64,000 nucleotides of DNA from Litsea cubeba (lineage: Eukaryota > Streptophyta > Magnoliopsida > Laurales > Lauraceae). The notes under the pieces are model-generated. The model was not told the DNA's origin. It made no database searches and saw only the letters and a list, made by a program, of their open reading frames with translations. Position numbers and translations under genes: made by a program. Shown here piece after piece: positions 22,901 to 32,462 of this stretch (its first letter is position 1; every line of letters starts with the position of its first letter). The DNA lies in the NCBI GenBank assembly GCA_012931725.1, contig CM022949.1:6399011-6463010 (forward strand), written 5' to 3'.

Positions 22901-24564
22901 CAGACTGCCCTTCGAGGACGCTGTCAATCGGCATAAACTCCTCATAGAGTTTGCCGAGGATGGGCAATCCAGTAATGGCGCTCAGCTCCTTCAAAGAAAA
23001 ACCAATCTCGCCATTCGTCACAACGAAGGTATTGGTTTGTGGGAAGAATGACTCCAGCATAGCCATGAAGGCCTCATCGGAAAAGATCACGGTCTCCCTA
23101 AAGGCGCGGACCGCATCAAAAATCCCGGCTTCCTTCAAAACGGCGCCACCAATCAGCAGGATGCGATCAGTCCACGACTTCCACTCGGAAACGGCCTCGA
23201 AGTCGAAAAGGCTTGATCCAATTGCTGCCATCACCACTGAAAATACCAAGGCCCACCGGTCTCAAATCGACCGACGGATAGTCAGAGCCCTGGTAGCCGC
23301 TGGATGGCATCAACAGGTCCATATCAACAGGCGACCTCTCCGTATATCCAGGAGAACCGCCAACAAAAACCCCGGTCTTGATTACATTAGTCCTTCTCAC
23401 CCAGCTTGGAGGATCTTCCCTCTTAGGGCACGTGGGGGCAAGGCTCAGAATCGAGACGGTACGATCAAACGTCGACCGGGTAGCAACAGTCTTCTTCTCA
23501 CCATCTGCTGTGAAAGAAAACTGAAAACATCTCCTCTGGTATGTCATGTCATCAGGGACTGCATCACCAAAGAAGAAGGTAGGCTTGGGCAAAACGCTCT
23601 GATCTTCCATCACCCATGGACGACTGCTTACCATGATCTTATAGAATTCCTCTCCCTTGAGAGCGATCAGTCGCTGCCTCATCTCATCTCTGTTGAGGGA
23701 GTCGCACTCTTCCAGATTTCTCTCAACATACTGGACCTTCTCAAAAGCCTGCTGAACGGCCGGATTAGAAGAACTAGAAGATCGACGAGGTACGCTTGTA
23801 GCAGGCTCTTTACCCTTGTTCGCTCTGGAGGAACCACCTGAAAAGGATGGAAAAGAAAAAGATCAAACATCAAAATGACAGAATCTCGCTAAAAAAAAAA
23901 TCTGGCGAAATTTTGACATGATGACGGGGCAATTCCAAAGAAAAGGAACTATCCCGAAAGAAATAGAAAGCTTGAAGATGGGCTCAACATCGCTGCGAGC
24001 TCCGAAACTCCAAACTTTCGAAACCTCAAAGTCTCTGCAAAATCAGGAAGGGCTCAACATCACTGCGAGCTCCAAATTCCCAAATTCGCGAAAACTTTCA
24101 GGTATGCTATCACATCATGCTACAAATTTAATTTACAATTGAATGCATGCATGAACATCTAGGTTTGCCAAAAAAGAGGGGCATTATCATGATGAGCAAA
24201 AAAAAAAAAAAGAAGAAAGAAGAAAATAAACTTTCTCAAAAAAAAAAGGGGGAAAGAAAACAAAAAAGAAAAGAAAAGAAACTTTCTCAAAAAAAAAGGA
24301 GGGAAAGAAAAAAAAAAAGAAAAAAAAAAGGGAGATGGCCCACAGGCCACGTGGCCGTACGGCCAGATCCGTACGGCCCACAAACAAAAAAAAAAAAACA
24401 TGAAAAAAAAGAAAGAAGAAAAAAAAACGTGTGAAAAAAAAAGGGGAAAACACGTGAAAAAAAAAAAGAAAAGAAAAGGAAAGAAACAAAAAAAGAAAGA
24501 AGAACTTTTTATTTTTTTTCCTACAATGGAGTTTTCTTGAAAAAGGGAACTTACTTGAAGCCAT
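19928..24564 (-). pseudogene. Antisense multi-exon gene in element B: plant mobile domain-like protein with coiled-coil tail
   Basis: It runs against gag-pol between pol and the 3' LTR. Proposed exons: 24,564-24,555 (ATG and ten coding bases, donor GTAAGT); 23,837 to about 23,502; 23,236-21,339; 21,232-21,119; 21,048 to about 20,935; 20,862-19,928. Junctions 1/2, 3/4 and 4/5 use GT-AG sites and keep phase. Junction 2/3 (donor at 23,501, acceptor TTTTCAG at 23,237) and 5/6 are less certain. The third exon matches the pattern of the aminotransferase-like plant mobile domain (WKSWTDRIL..., TNTF, NGEIGFSLKELSAITGLPI). The last exon is rich in Glu/Lys/Arg and looks coiled-coil. One-base frameshifts lie near 22,045-22,055 and in the C4 run at 21,520-21,523, so this copy is broken. 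Antisense extra ORFs are known in Tat elements; function is unknown. Confidence 0.8.
24190..24530. repeat. A-rich low-complexity tract (T-rich on the antisense strand)
   Basis: Long A and AAAG runs with short inserts such as GGCCACGTGGCCGTACGGCC (24,343-24,362). It lies inside the first intron of the antisense gene, where on the minus strand it is T-rich, as plant introns are. Confidence 0.6.
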
Positions 24565-24685
24565 TGATGGAGAAGAAGAAGAAAAGTCTTGAAGATCTTG
24601 AAGAAGAAGAGCTCTTGGTCTTGAAGCCCTCTTGAGATTATTGCAAAAGAAAGTAATAAGAGCAAGAGATCCAACCTTCTCCTTG

Positions 24686-24693
24686 CTTTTATA
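24686..24693 (-). promoter_or_regulatory. TATA box of the antisense gene in element B
   Basis: On the minus strand TATAAAAG followed by CAAGG lies 122 bp upstream of the antisense ATG (24,564), giving a predicted start near 24,658. Position and sequence are those of a normal plant core promoter. Confidence 0.6.
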
Positions 24694-25260
24694 GAGGAGA
24701 GCAAACCAAAGAAGGAAAGAAGAAAGAGGTAAGTGTTACTAATTAGTAACCTTACCAAAAGAAAGAGATTAGAAAGATTCTTTCCCAAAAGAAAGATATC
24801 TTGAAGGATTTTCTCCCAAAAAAAAATCGATGAAGGATTCTTTCCCAAAAGAAAGATATCTTGAGATATCCTATCCCAAAATAAAGGGAATATGAGAGAT
24901 TCTCTCCAAGTAAAGATATTCTTAGATATTCTCTATCCAAATGAGATATTTTTGGATATTCTTTACAAAAATGACACCATATGAGATCTAAACCATTTCA
25001 AAAGCTTAAGGTCCTATGGGTTAGCCCATATGAGCCAGGTTTGACCACCTAGGCACTTAAAAAAAAAATATTTTGGGCTTTTAGTCAAAGAGAAATCCCT
25101 CTTACCAAGAGCATACAAAAATGGTTCCATGCCTCTTTTGAGTTGATTGGACCATACAAAGAAAATTTCAAGCCCCATGAGCTTCCAAAAATCAAACCAT
25201 CCAGCCTCATCTACCAAATTGAGCCAAAATCTTGAAATTGACATTCCACAAAAATCAAAC
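24694..25260. repeat. Short degenerate repeats upstream of the antisense promoter
   Basis: Between about 24,770 and 24,965 a unit resembling AAAGATATCTTGA + GATTCTTTCCCAA is repeated five to six times with decay. From 24,965 to 25,260 nothing is recognised. Confidence 0.55.
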
Positions 25261-25261
25261 C

Positions 25262-25490
25262 AAATCCTGGTCCCCTAACCTGCCACATACAGCCTGTTAG
25301 GTCACAAGACCAAAACCAAAAACCAAAACCTGATCCCCTAACTTGCCACATACAGCCTGTTAGGTCACACGATCAAAACCAAAACCTGATCCCCCAACAT
25401 TCCACATACAGCTTGTTGGGTCACACGATCAAAACCAAACCCGACCCCCTAACCTGCCACATACAGCCTGTTAGGTCACAAGGTCAAAAC
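25262..25490. repeat. Tandem array of a ~55-60-bp unit, four copies
   Basis: Each unit holds CCCCTAACYTGCCACATACA followed by GCCTGTTAGGTCAC. The CTAAC and GTTAG parts can pair, so each copy could form a small hairpin. The array lies between the antisense promoter and the 3' LTR. Confidence 0.8.
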
Positions 25491-25710
25491 CCAAATCCAC
25501 ATCCCTGATGTCATCTTCAAAACTTTGCCTCGAGATGGTACGTGATCCCTTTCACTACCATAAAATTCCCCTGGAAGCTCAAAAGGCTACAAATACCAAA
25601 AAAAAAAAAAAAGACTGCTCAAAGACTCTTGGTCAAGTCACAGGCTCTCCTTCAAAAATCTCTTCGAGGCACATCGACTACAAAAGTTAAGCAACTCGTC
25701 GCTGTACCTC

Positions 25711-25721
25711 GAGGGGGCATT
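25711..25721 (+). other. Polypurine tract of element B
   Basis: GAGGGGGCATT lies directly before the TGTTGACACC start of the 3' LTR. A stretch from 25,491 to 25,710 before it shows no gene. Confidence 0.8.
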
Positions 25722-26742
25722 TGTTGACACCAAAAATGTCACTTTGCCTCTTCAAGATCCAAAAAGCTACATGAAGTCGCAACCTGCCATAAATAGGCAA
25801 TGCTGCTTCCAAAAATCAAATCTTGTCAGAATCAAACAAAAACTGCAAGATTCTTCCAGACAGCCAAAAGAGGAGTACACAAGAAGTTTCGGGCCATTTC
25901 AAAATCATTTGGCCTAACTTCGCTTCTCCGACAGCTGAAAAGGAGCTCTCGACGGCAAAAGCATCAGAGACACCAAATCTTCGATCAGGGCTGATGGATG
26001 GTCTCAAAATACTTCCAAAAGGCTCCACGTCAAGTTCCGAGTCAAACCGACAACGTTTGACCCTAAATCAACCCTCGAACAGCTAAATCAAGCCTCTCGG
26101 CGGCGAGAACCACCGAGGCCATTACTCATCAGATAGAGCACATGGACGGCTTCAAAATGCTTATAAAGGGCTACACGTCAAATTTCAGGTCATTTCGACA
26201 ACATTTGACCATAGTTTGACGCTCGGAAGCCAAATCAGGCCTCTCGGCGGCAAAGCTCTCCGGGACCATGGTTTCCAAGACAGAGCCTATGGATCATCTT
26301 AAAATGACTCCAATAGGTTCCCTGTCAAATTTCAAGTCAATCGGACATCGGTTGACCGCACATCAAACCGCGACATCTTCATCGCGACAAAAAGCAAGTC
26401 TACTGGTGATAGGACCCCAAACGGCTTCAAAACTCAAACAAAAGCCTATGGTTGGTCTTATTTATTGCTCAGCAGGCTTCACACCAAATTTCAGGTCATT
26501 CCGACATCGTTTGACCCAGTTTCAGCTTCTGACGGAAAATCGGCAGCTCTGCGCGATAAAGTCTTCGGCTTTCTCAGGAAATTGGAAACTTTGCAAAATA
26601 AAATGCAAGGATTCTCATCAGGTTTCCTACAAAGAAATCAGGCCAATAAATGGTCAAAATGTCAAGGAAAAGTACAGGAGAAAAAAGAATCGAAAAACAG
26701 CAAAAACGGACACAAAACGGGACAAAAAAGGGGGAAAACCCC

Positions 26743-26793
26743 CCAGGGTCGCAGACCCCTGCGACCCTGGCCCAGGGTCGCCGGCGACCTTGG
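26743..26793. other. GC-rich hairpins in the LTR of element B
   Basis: CCAGGGTCGCAG (26,743-26,754) and CTGCGACCCTGG (26,759-26,770) form a perfect 12-bp stem with a four-base loop. A second near-perfect palindrome, CCAGGGTCGC-CG-GCGACCTTGG, follows at 26,772-26,793. They stand out from AT-rich surroundings. Confidence 0.8.
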
Positions 26794-27471
26794 ATCCCGG
26801 GGTCGCCGGGAAGGCCTCGGAAACCCCGGTTTTCGCCGTTTTTTTCGCGATTCGAAGAGCCCAGCCTCTGGTACTTTCCAAATTCATGCTTTTGAGACAC
26901 CAAGTCCTCTGACATTCGTCCAAAACACGGGTCAATCATCAAGAGTATCGAAAACAATATTGATCGCCACCCGGTCAACCAAAAAAAAGTGTGCTTTCTA
27001 CCCGACCGATCGAGAAATCGACAGGACAGATGGCACCGACCCGCTGTTGGCAACAAACACCTGAAATTACATGGTCATCTGATGTCGATCTACATGAAGA
27101 TCCATCGATGATCATCGACAGAAGAATCCCAAAAGACGTGGCACGGCCCGCGACTCTTCAGCTGCTCGGCGACCACTTAATGCGATTAATTGACTAGCTT
27201 TATTACAGTCATTAATCCATTTCTTTGGACGGCCCAATCAGAAGCAAGCATTCGGGAGTTACAAGTCAAGAGATTCATGGCATTTAACCCATGAAACTCC
27301 TCCCATCATGGCGATTAAAGGCGATTAAATGCCCTCAATCTCCTCCGGCCAATCAGAAAGCCAAGAAAAAGGAGTTACAAAATAAAGAATTCAATTCTGT
27401 AACTCCTCCCTTTATGTAGCTTTATGACAATCAAAGCTCATAAACCCTCCTAAATGGCCACCTAAAAAGCC

Positions 27472-27479
27472 TATAAATA
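27472..27479 (+). promoter_or_regulatory. TATA box in the LTR of element B
   Basis: TATAAATA followed by GGAGAGC and an A/G-rich stretch that would be the start of the element's RNA near 27,505. Confidence 0.65.
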
Positions 27480-28311
27480 GGAGAGCTCTCCAAGAAGAAA
27501 AGGAGAGAGGACAGACAACGAAAATCACAGACAGAAGCACAGAAATTCAGAGAAAGAAAAGAGAGAAAACTCTGCGGAAGTTCTACACCGGCCACCGCTA
27601 CAAGGTGACAAAAGTCCCTTGGGGGGTACCCCCCCCCCAAGGTCCTTGCCTTCTCCTCCTGCCTCCAATGGCTTAGATGTGGCTTTTCAGCCCATCTACT
27701 CGGCTTTTTATTGGACATAGGACCTCCTTTTGGTCTTTGTCCTCTAAAAACCTGAGGTTATAGCCAAGCCAAGCGAATCAATAGCATCCTCTGTTCTCAT
27801 CTGCATGGATGATGGTGAAGCCCACATATGGCTTGTGACCGTCAATCTAAACGGGTCCCCCACAATCTCCTGAGAAGTTAGATCCTCCTTTTCTTGCTTT
27901 TCATTGTAGTTTGTATTTTTTTTAAAGAGACAAAAATCACAACTCTTGTCTTTCATTATTGATAAGGATTGTAAATTGGCTATAAACGCCAAAATCGGCT
28001 ATAAACGCCAAAAATCGGCTATAAATGCCAAAAAAAATCGCCTTTCACGGCAAACCAAGAAAAATGTCTCTTTTCTTAAATATATGTGCAATGGAAAACT
28101 TGAAAGAAGTTGATTTCCTTTTTACTTGCGAAGGTTGATCTCCGGATCACCACTTGCAATTCCAAGTAAAAATAGAAAATCTGGCACACCCACACAAAAA
28201 AAGAAATGTTGATGCACGCCCCTGCCCCCTGGTTACGAAAGGGTCGGAACCAAACGGACTCCCACGTCCGCCGACCTCGGTAGGAACCGAGCATTGGAGC
28301 GCGGTCCATCA

Positions 28312-30432
28312 GTCATCGACAGGCTTTGGATACCTAGGATTGTAAAGATCTGATCTGGGTTTGCCTCGATGCCCCGTCTCGTGACGAGGCTTCCTAAGAA
28401 CTTGCCAGAGCCGACTCCGAAGGCGCACTTGGAGGCATTCAGCTTCAATCTGAACTTCCGGAGAACGTCGAATACCTGGCCGAGGTCCGTCAGGTGGTCT
28501 TGAGACTGTCTGGACTTGACGACCATGTCGTCGATGTAGACTTCGAACCGTTTTCCCGAGCTGGTCTCGTAACATCTTGGTGACCAACCTCTGGTAGGTC
28601 ACTCCTGCATTCTTCAGTCCGAAAGGCATCACCTTGTAGCAGTAGGTCCACCTAGGAGTGATGAATGCCGTTTTCTCTTCGTCTGGCCCATACATGGGTA
28701 TCTGGTGGTAGCCGCGGTAGGCGTCAAGGAAGCTCATCCTGTCGTGGCCGGCGGTGGCATTGATCATTTGGTCGATCTTTGGGAGTGGAAAGTAGTCTTT
28801 GGGGCATGCCTTGTTAAGGTCAGTGAAGTCGACATAGACTCTCCACTTCCCAGTCTTCTTCTTCACCACCACGGTGTTCGCCAACCATTTCGGGTACTGG
28901 ACCTCCCTGATGGCGCTTGCCTCCAGCAGTTTCCCCACTTCTTCGATCACGGCCGCTGACTGCTCTATTCCCGACCTTCGCGCCTTCTAGACCACAGGTT
29001 TGACTTGTGGGTCTACGTTCAGCTTGTGGCTCATGACCTCGGGGTGTACGCCAGGCATCTCCTATGGGGTCCAAGCAAAGACCTCTCTGTTTCGCAACAG
29101 GAAGCTAAGCAGCTCGGACCTCTCAAGCTCGGTGAGCTGACTCCCAAGCAGGAAGTACCTCTCGGGGTCATTGGGGTCGATCCTGACCTTAGTAAGATCT
29201 TCAATGCTCTTCTCTTCTGGATCGTGGCCAACTCTGTCCAGTTCGGCCTCCAGTTCGGCCTTATGTACTTGCTTTGGCTCTTCCTCGCCGGGCATGACGG
29301 CCATCATGCACCGTTTGGCCATCTGTTGGTCGCCCTCGACCGTGACCACCTCGATCCTGTCATCCCTTTCCAAAGGGAACTTGAGCTTCTAATGGTAGGA
29401 GGAGGAAACAGCTTCTATCTGATGCAGCCAACTCCTCCCTACTATTGCATTGTAGGGGGACATCGCATCCACGACGAGGAAGTCAGCCATCACTGAGGTG
29501 CCTCCGACTTGGACTTTGAGGGAGACTCTTCCCTTTGGACATACGGGCTTTACGCTGAACCCTATCAGGGGGGTACGCGCTTCTTAGAGATCTTCCTCGG
29601 TGAGCCCCATCTTAGTAAAGCAGTCGAAGTAAAGGATCTCGGATGAACTGCCGGGGTCGACGAGAATCCTCTGCAGCTTGCAGCTCTTCAGCTTCAGGGT
29701 CATAATCAGCGGGTCATTGTGGGGGAGCTGGACTCCCTCCAGGTCCTCGTTTGAGAACCAGATCTTTGGCCTCTCCTTCCATGCCTTCTTAGAGGCAGGT
29801 CCGAGCTCGGCTGCCATCACCTATTTCCCATGGGAGGCCCTTCTGGCCTCGGCACGGGCCTGGTTGTCCCCCTGCTTAGCGGGGGCCAGGTGAATGACAC
29901 TTATGATCCTCTCCGACTCCTCGCTGTCATGATCCTCCTCCGCTCGGCGCCGAGGTCGCTCGCTGCCCTTGCTGTCAGCTCCCTTGAAGTACTCCTTTAA
30001 GTGCCCGTTCTTGACGAGCCTCTCGAGATAGTCTTTGAGAGTGTAGCAATCCTTAGTATGATGTAAGTTCTGCTTGTGGTAAGCGCAGCACTTATTTTGA
30101 TCTCTCTTGGAGGGGTCGCTCTACATGGGCTGCGGCCACTTAAAGTCCGGCTTCCCCTGAATCTTGTCCAGTATCTGGTGAATCGACTCTCTGAAGACCG
30201 TATAGACCCTTTCGCACGAGGAGTAGGACGGTTTGTGTCTCTTGCCTCCTCCCGAGGTGTGAGTCGGGGCTGATGCCTGGCCGCCCGAGTGGTGGTCTCG
30301 GCTCGTCTCTAATGGGGACGACGCAGACTCAGTGTGGTAACTTTCCACCTCTGCGGCCTCCCCTCTCACGTTGTGTCCTTCTGGATGGGATACATACGGC
30401 AATGGTCCAGGGAGAACTAGTGGCCCTGGAGG
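28312..30432 (-). pseudogene. Element C gag (C-terminal), protease and reverse transcriptase remnant
   Basis: On the minus strand from 30,432: a gag segment ending with a Cys/His motif CCAYHKQNLHHTKDC (about 30,085), an Asp-protease site VDPGSSSEIL (about 29,650), the linker, and RT with WRVYVDFTDLNKACPKD and FGLKNAGVTYQ, running past the YIDD region into the RT thumb. Stops lie at 30,121, 29,821, 29,584, 29,389, 29,062 and 28,987 (leftmost base on the plus strand), most of them TAG, and a one-base insertion near 28,548 shifts the frame just before the catalytic YIDD. Element D has open codons at the matching places. The frame ends where element B's LTR begins. Confidence 0.88.
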
Positions 30433-30437
30433 GAGTT

Positions 30438-32449
30438 TGTTGGGATTGGTGTATGCCCTAAAGCCCACTAGCTGCATTCTCATCTTTTGTTACTGGATAT
30501 TTACTGGTTATTTAATGGAAAGACTCTTTTATGCTTAAACATGTATATATGTATGGTTGTGTAAGGCCCATTGTTTCTAGTAAATGAATTAGGTGTGTAG
30601 TGTCTACACACAGATAGGTCTAATTCATGGACAACTGGAAACATCATATTTGTTCATAACTGAAAGATGGAGCTGGGCACTTCATCTTGGTAGAAGTTAT
30701 AATGAGATACTCTCCTATATAGGGTGACATACCTAAGTCACGGGAGGGCTTTCCCGGATCTATCTCATTAGTGCATGTGTCATGCATTGAACAGGACCAT
30801 TGTAGGTGTGATCTCTAAAATAGTACTATCACAGAAAAGAGATGAAGTCACCTCATGCTACTAAGTAACCGGTGCTCTTAATCTTGAGCATTTGTGTATG
30901 AACTGACGAAGTCAAGTTCTTGTGCTTTAATTCACTATGGGTGAGATTCTTTTCATGGGTCAACAGCTCTGTGTTTTGGGTACTCGGACTTGATCAGTTG
31001 GGACGTGCAGATGCAATATAGAATCTATGTCATCTGATGATGGAATAATCGTCCCCTTAGAATTATCCGATTAATCATCAAAATCTAAGATCTTAGTATA
31101 TGGATGTTCCATATGGATATTGAACTTGTGGGTCGCTCCCTGGATCAAGAGAATGATATTCGAATGATGATTATGTTTAAGGATATGAAGTTCCAAGGTT
31201 TAGATGTAATCGGGAAGGTTGATAGTACATGTGATAACCTGACTCGATTATGGATGTTACATAGAGGGGCATTCAGGTCATTACACTTAGTAGGTCGAAG
31301 ACAACCGTCATTTTATGACGAGCTTATTGTAATATATATTTGTCCTTGGAGTTCAACCATAACTCTTTAGTGGAATGAGTTAAGGTTAAAATGATCTTTA
31401 TGTTGTTATGGGTTTAGCATGGACATTTTGGTCATTTTGGGAGCCAATGGCAAATATGTCTTTTGGTCCCTTCTCTAGTCACTTACCAAGATTGGCATGG
31501 TTTCCTAAAATGTTTAGATAACATAAGGATGAATTATTTTAGTGGAAAAATAATTTTGAGTTTAAACTCAAATAGGCCTTTGATGGCATACATGAATTTA
31601 ACTCTAGATAAATTGTATGTGGGCCATGGTGTGCATTGATATGTGGGACGTCCATAATAGGATTTCCATGGGTAAGGTTTCCAACTTTGAGTAGGACTCT
31701 CTACTTGGAAAGTTGGATTCCTCTTTGGATTAGTATTCCTATGAGTTAGTTTCCTTTTTGGATTAGGAACTTAAAATTAGTAAGTGTTCTACAACTAGGA
31801 TTACTAATTGTATGGAAAGTTCCTTTTGGTTTCCTTTTCTAAATTGGAGCGTTTCTTAAAGGAAATAAGTCTTTCCTTTTTGGACATCAATTAGAATAAG
31901 GAGAGATAACTTTATGGAAAAGGTTTCCACAAAAGTTTCTATAAAAGAAACCATGCAAGCCTTGGACGTCCAACACTTTTGTAAGACACTAAGAGCCCCA
32001 CACGTCCAGCCCCTTGAAGCTCTTTCTTCTTCATTGAAGAAAGTTAAGGTCTGAGATTTTCCCTTGGAGAAATAGTTCTCGTTTCCTAGATTAAGATCCC
32101 ACCATCTTAGCCAATCAGATTTGGAAGTGAGATAGAGGAGAAGATCAAAGGCAATACTAGTGCAAGAAAATTCCAGCAACTTGTTTGCAAATTGCAAGTC
32201 TGAGTTCGGGCCTTTGGATCTATTTTTTCAGAGATTTGAAGTCTACAAATCTTCGAGGTATGAGTCTTCTTCATTCTCCTTTAATTATACACTTGTTGAT
32301 CATGATTTAATGGAGTTTCTATGCGATTCTTTATGGCTGATTTCCGCTGCATAGTGCAGAAATCAGATTTTTTAAAATCTGTCATGCTTTGCATCAGCCA
32401 TAGTAGTCTCTTTATGAGAAGTTTCAGATCTGAATCGCAATTTCTTTCA
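30438..32449 (+). repeat. 5' LTR of element F
   Basis: It is 2,012 bp, from TGTTGGGATT to CTTTCA. Parts of it, such as a GGTCAACA(G/C)CT segment and a following AGAATCTAT segment, resemble the LTR of element E in the same order, so the two families are relatives. Confidence 0.93.
31940..31947 (+). promoter_or_regulatory. TATA box in the LTR of element F
   Basis: TATAAAAG lies about 1.5 kb into the LTR; the 3' LTR copy is at 39,579-39,586. Confidence 0.55.
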
Positions 32450-32450
32450 G

Positions 32451-32462
32451 TGGTATCAGAGC
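32451..32462 (+). other. Primer binding site of element F (initiator Met tRNA)
   Basis: TGGTATCAGAGC one base after the LTR end. Confidence 0.95.

Larger units (their letters stand above)
1..28311 (+). mobile_element. Element B: large Tat-clade Ty3/gypsy LTR retrotransposon (5' end off the window)
   Basis: The last 340 bp of the 5' LTR open the window and match the last 340 bp of a complete 3' LTR at 25,722-28,311. Between them are a primer binding site, a repeat-rich leader, a gag-PR-RT-RH-aRH-INT coding region, a 3' region with tandem repeats, an antisense spliced gene and a polypurine tract. Two RNase H domains place it in the plant Tat clade; its size (about 23 kb after removing element A at 1,680-9,153) is in the range of the Ogre-like giants. 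It is inserted in element C. The coding region has six in-frame stops and one frameshift, so this copy is not autonomous. The target duplication cannot be checked because the left end is missing. Confidence 0.9.
25722..28311 (+). repeat. 3' LTR of element B, complete
   Basis: It is 2,590 bp, begins TGTTGACACC and ends CCATCA. The upstream part holds about four copies of a ~150-bp unit (starts near 25,990, 26,145, 26,295, 26,450) each ending with a 'tcgacaacrtttgacc'-like segment. A GC-rich hairpin cluster lies at 26,743-26,800. Just before position 28,030 are the GGCTATAAACGCC repeats. Element C resumes at 28,312. Confidence 0.92.

Noticed and set aside
31104..31370. An 88-codon open frame in the LTR of element F, repeated at 38,744-39,010.
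   Set aside because: It is present in both LTRs with no recognised motif; judged fortuitous.
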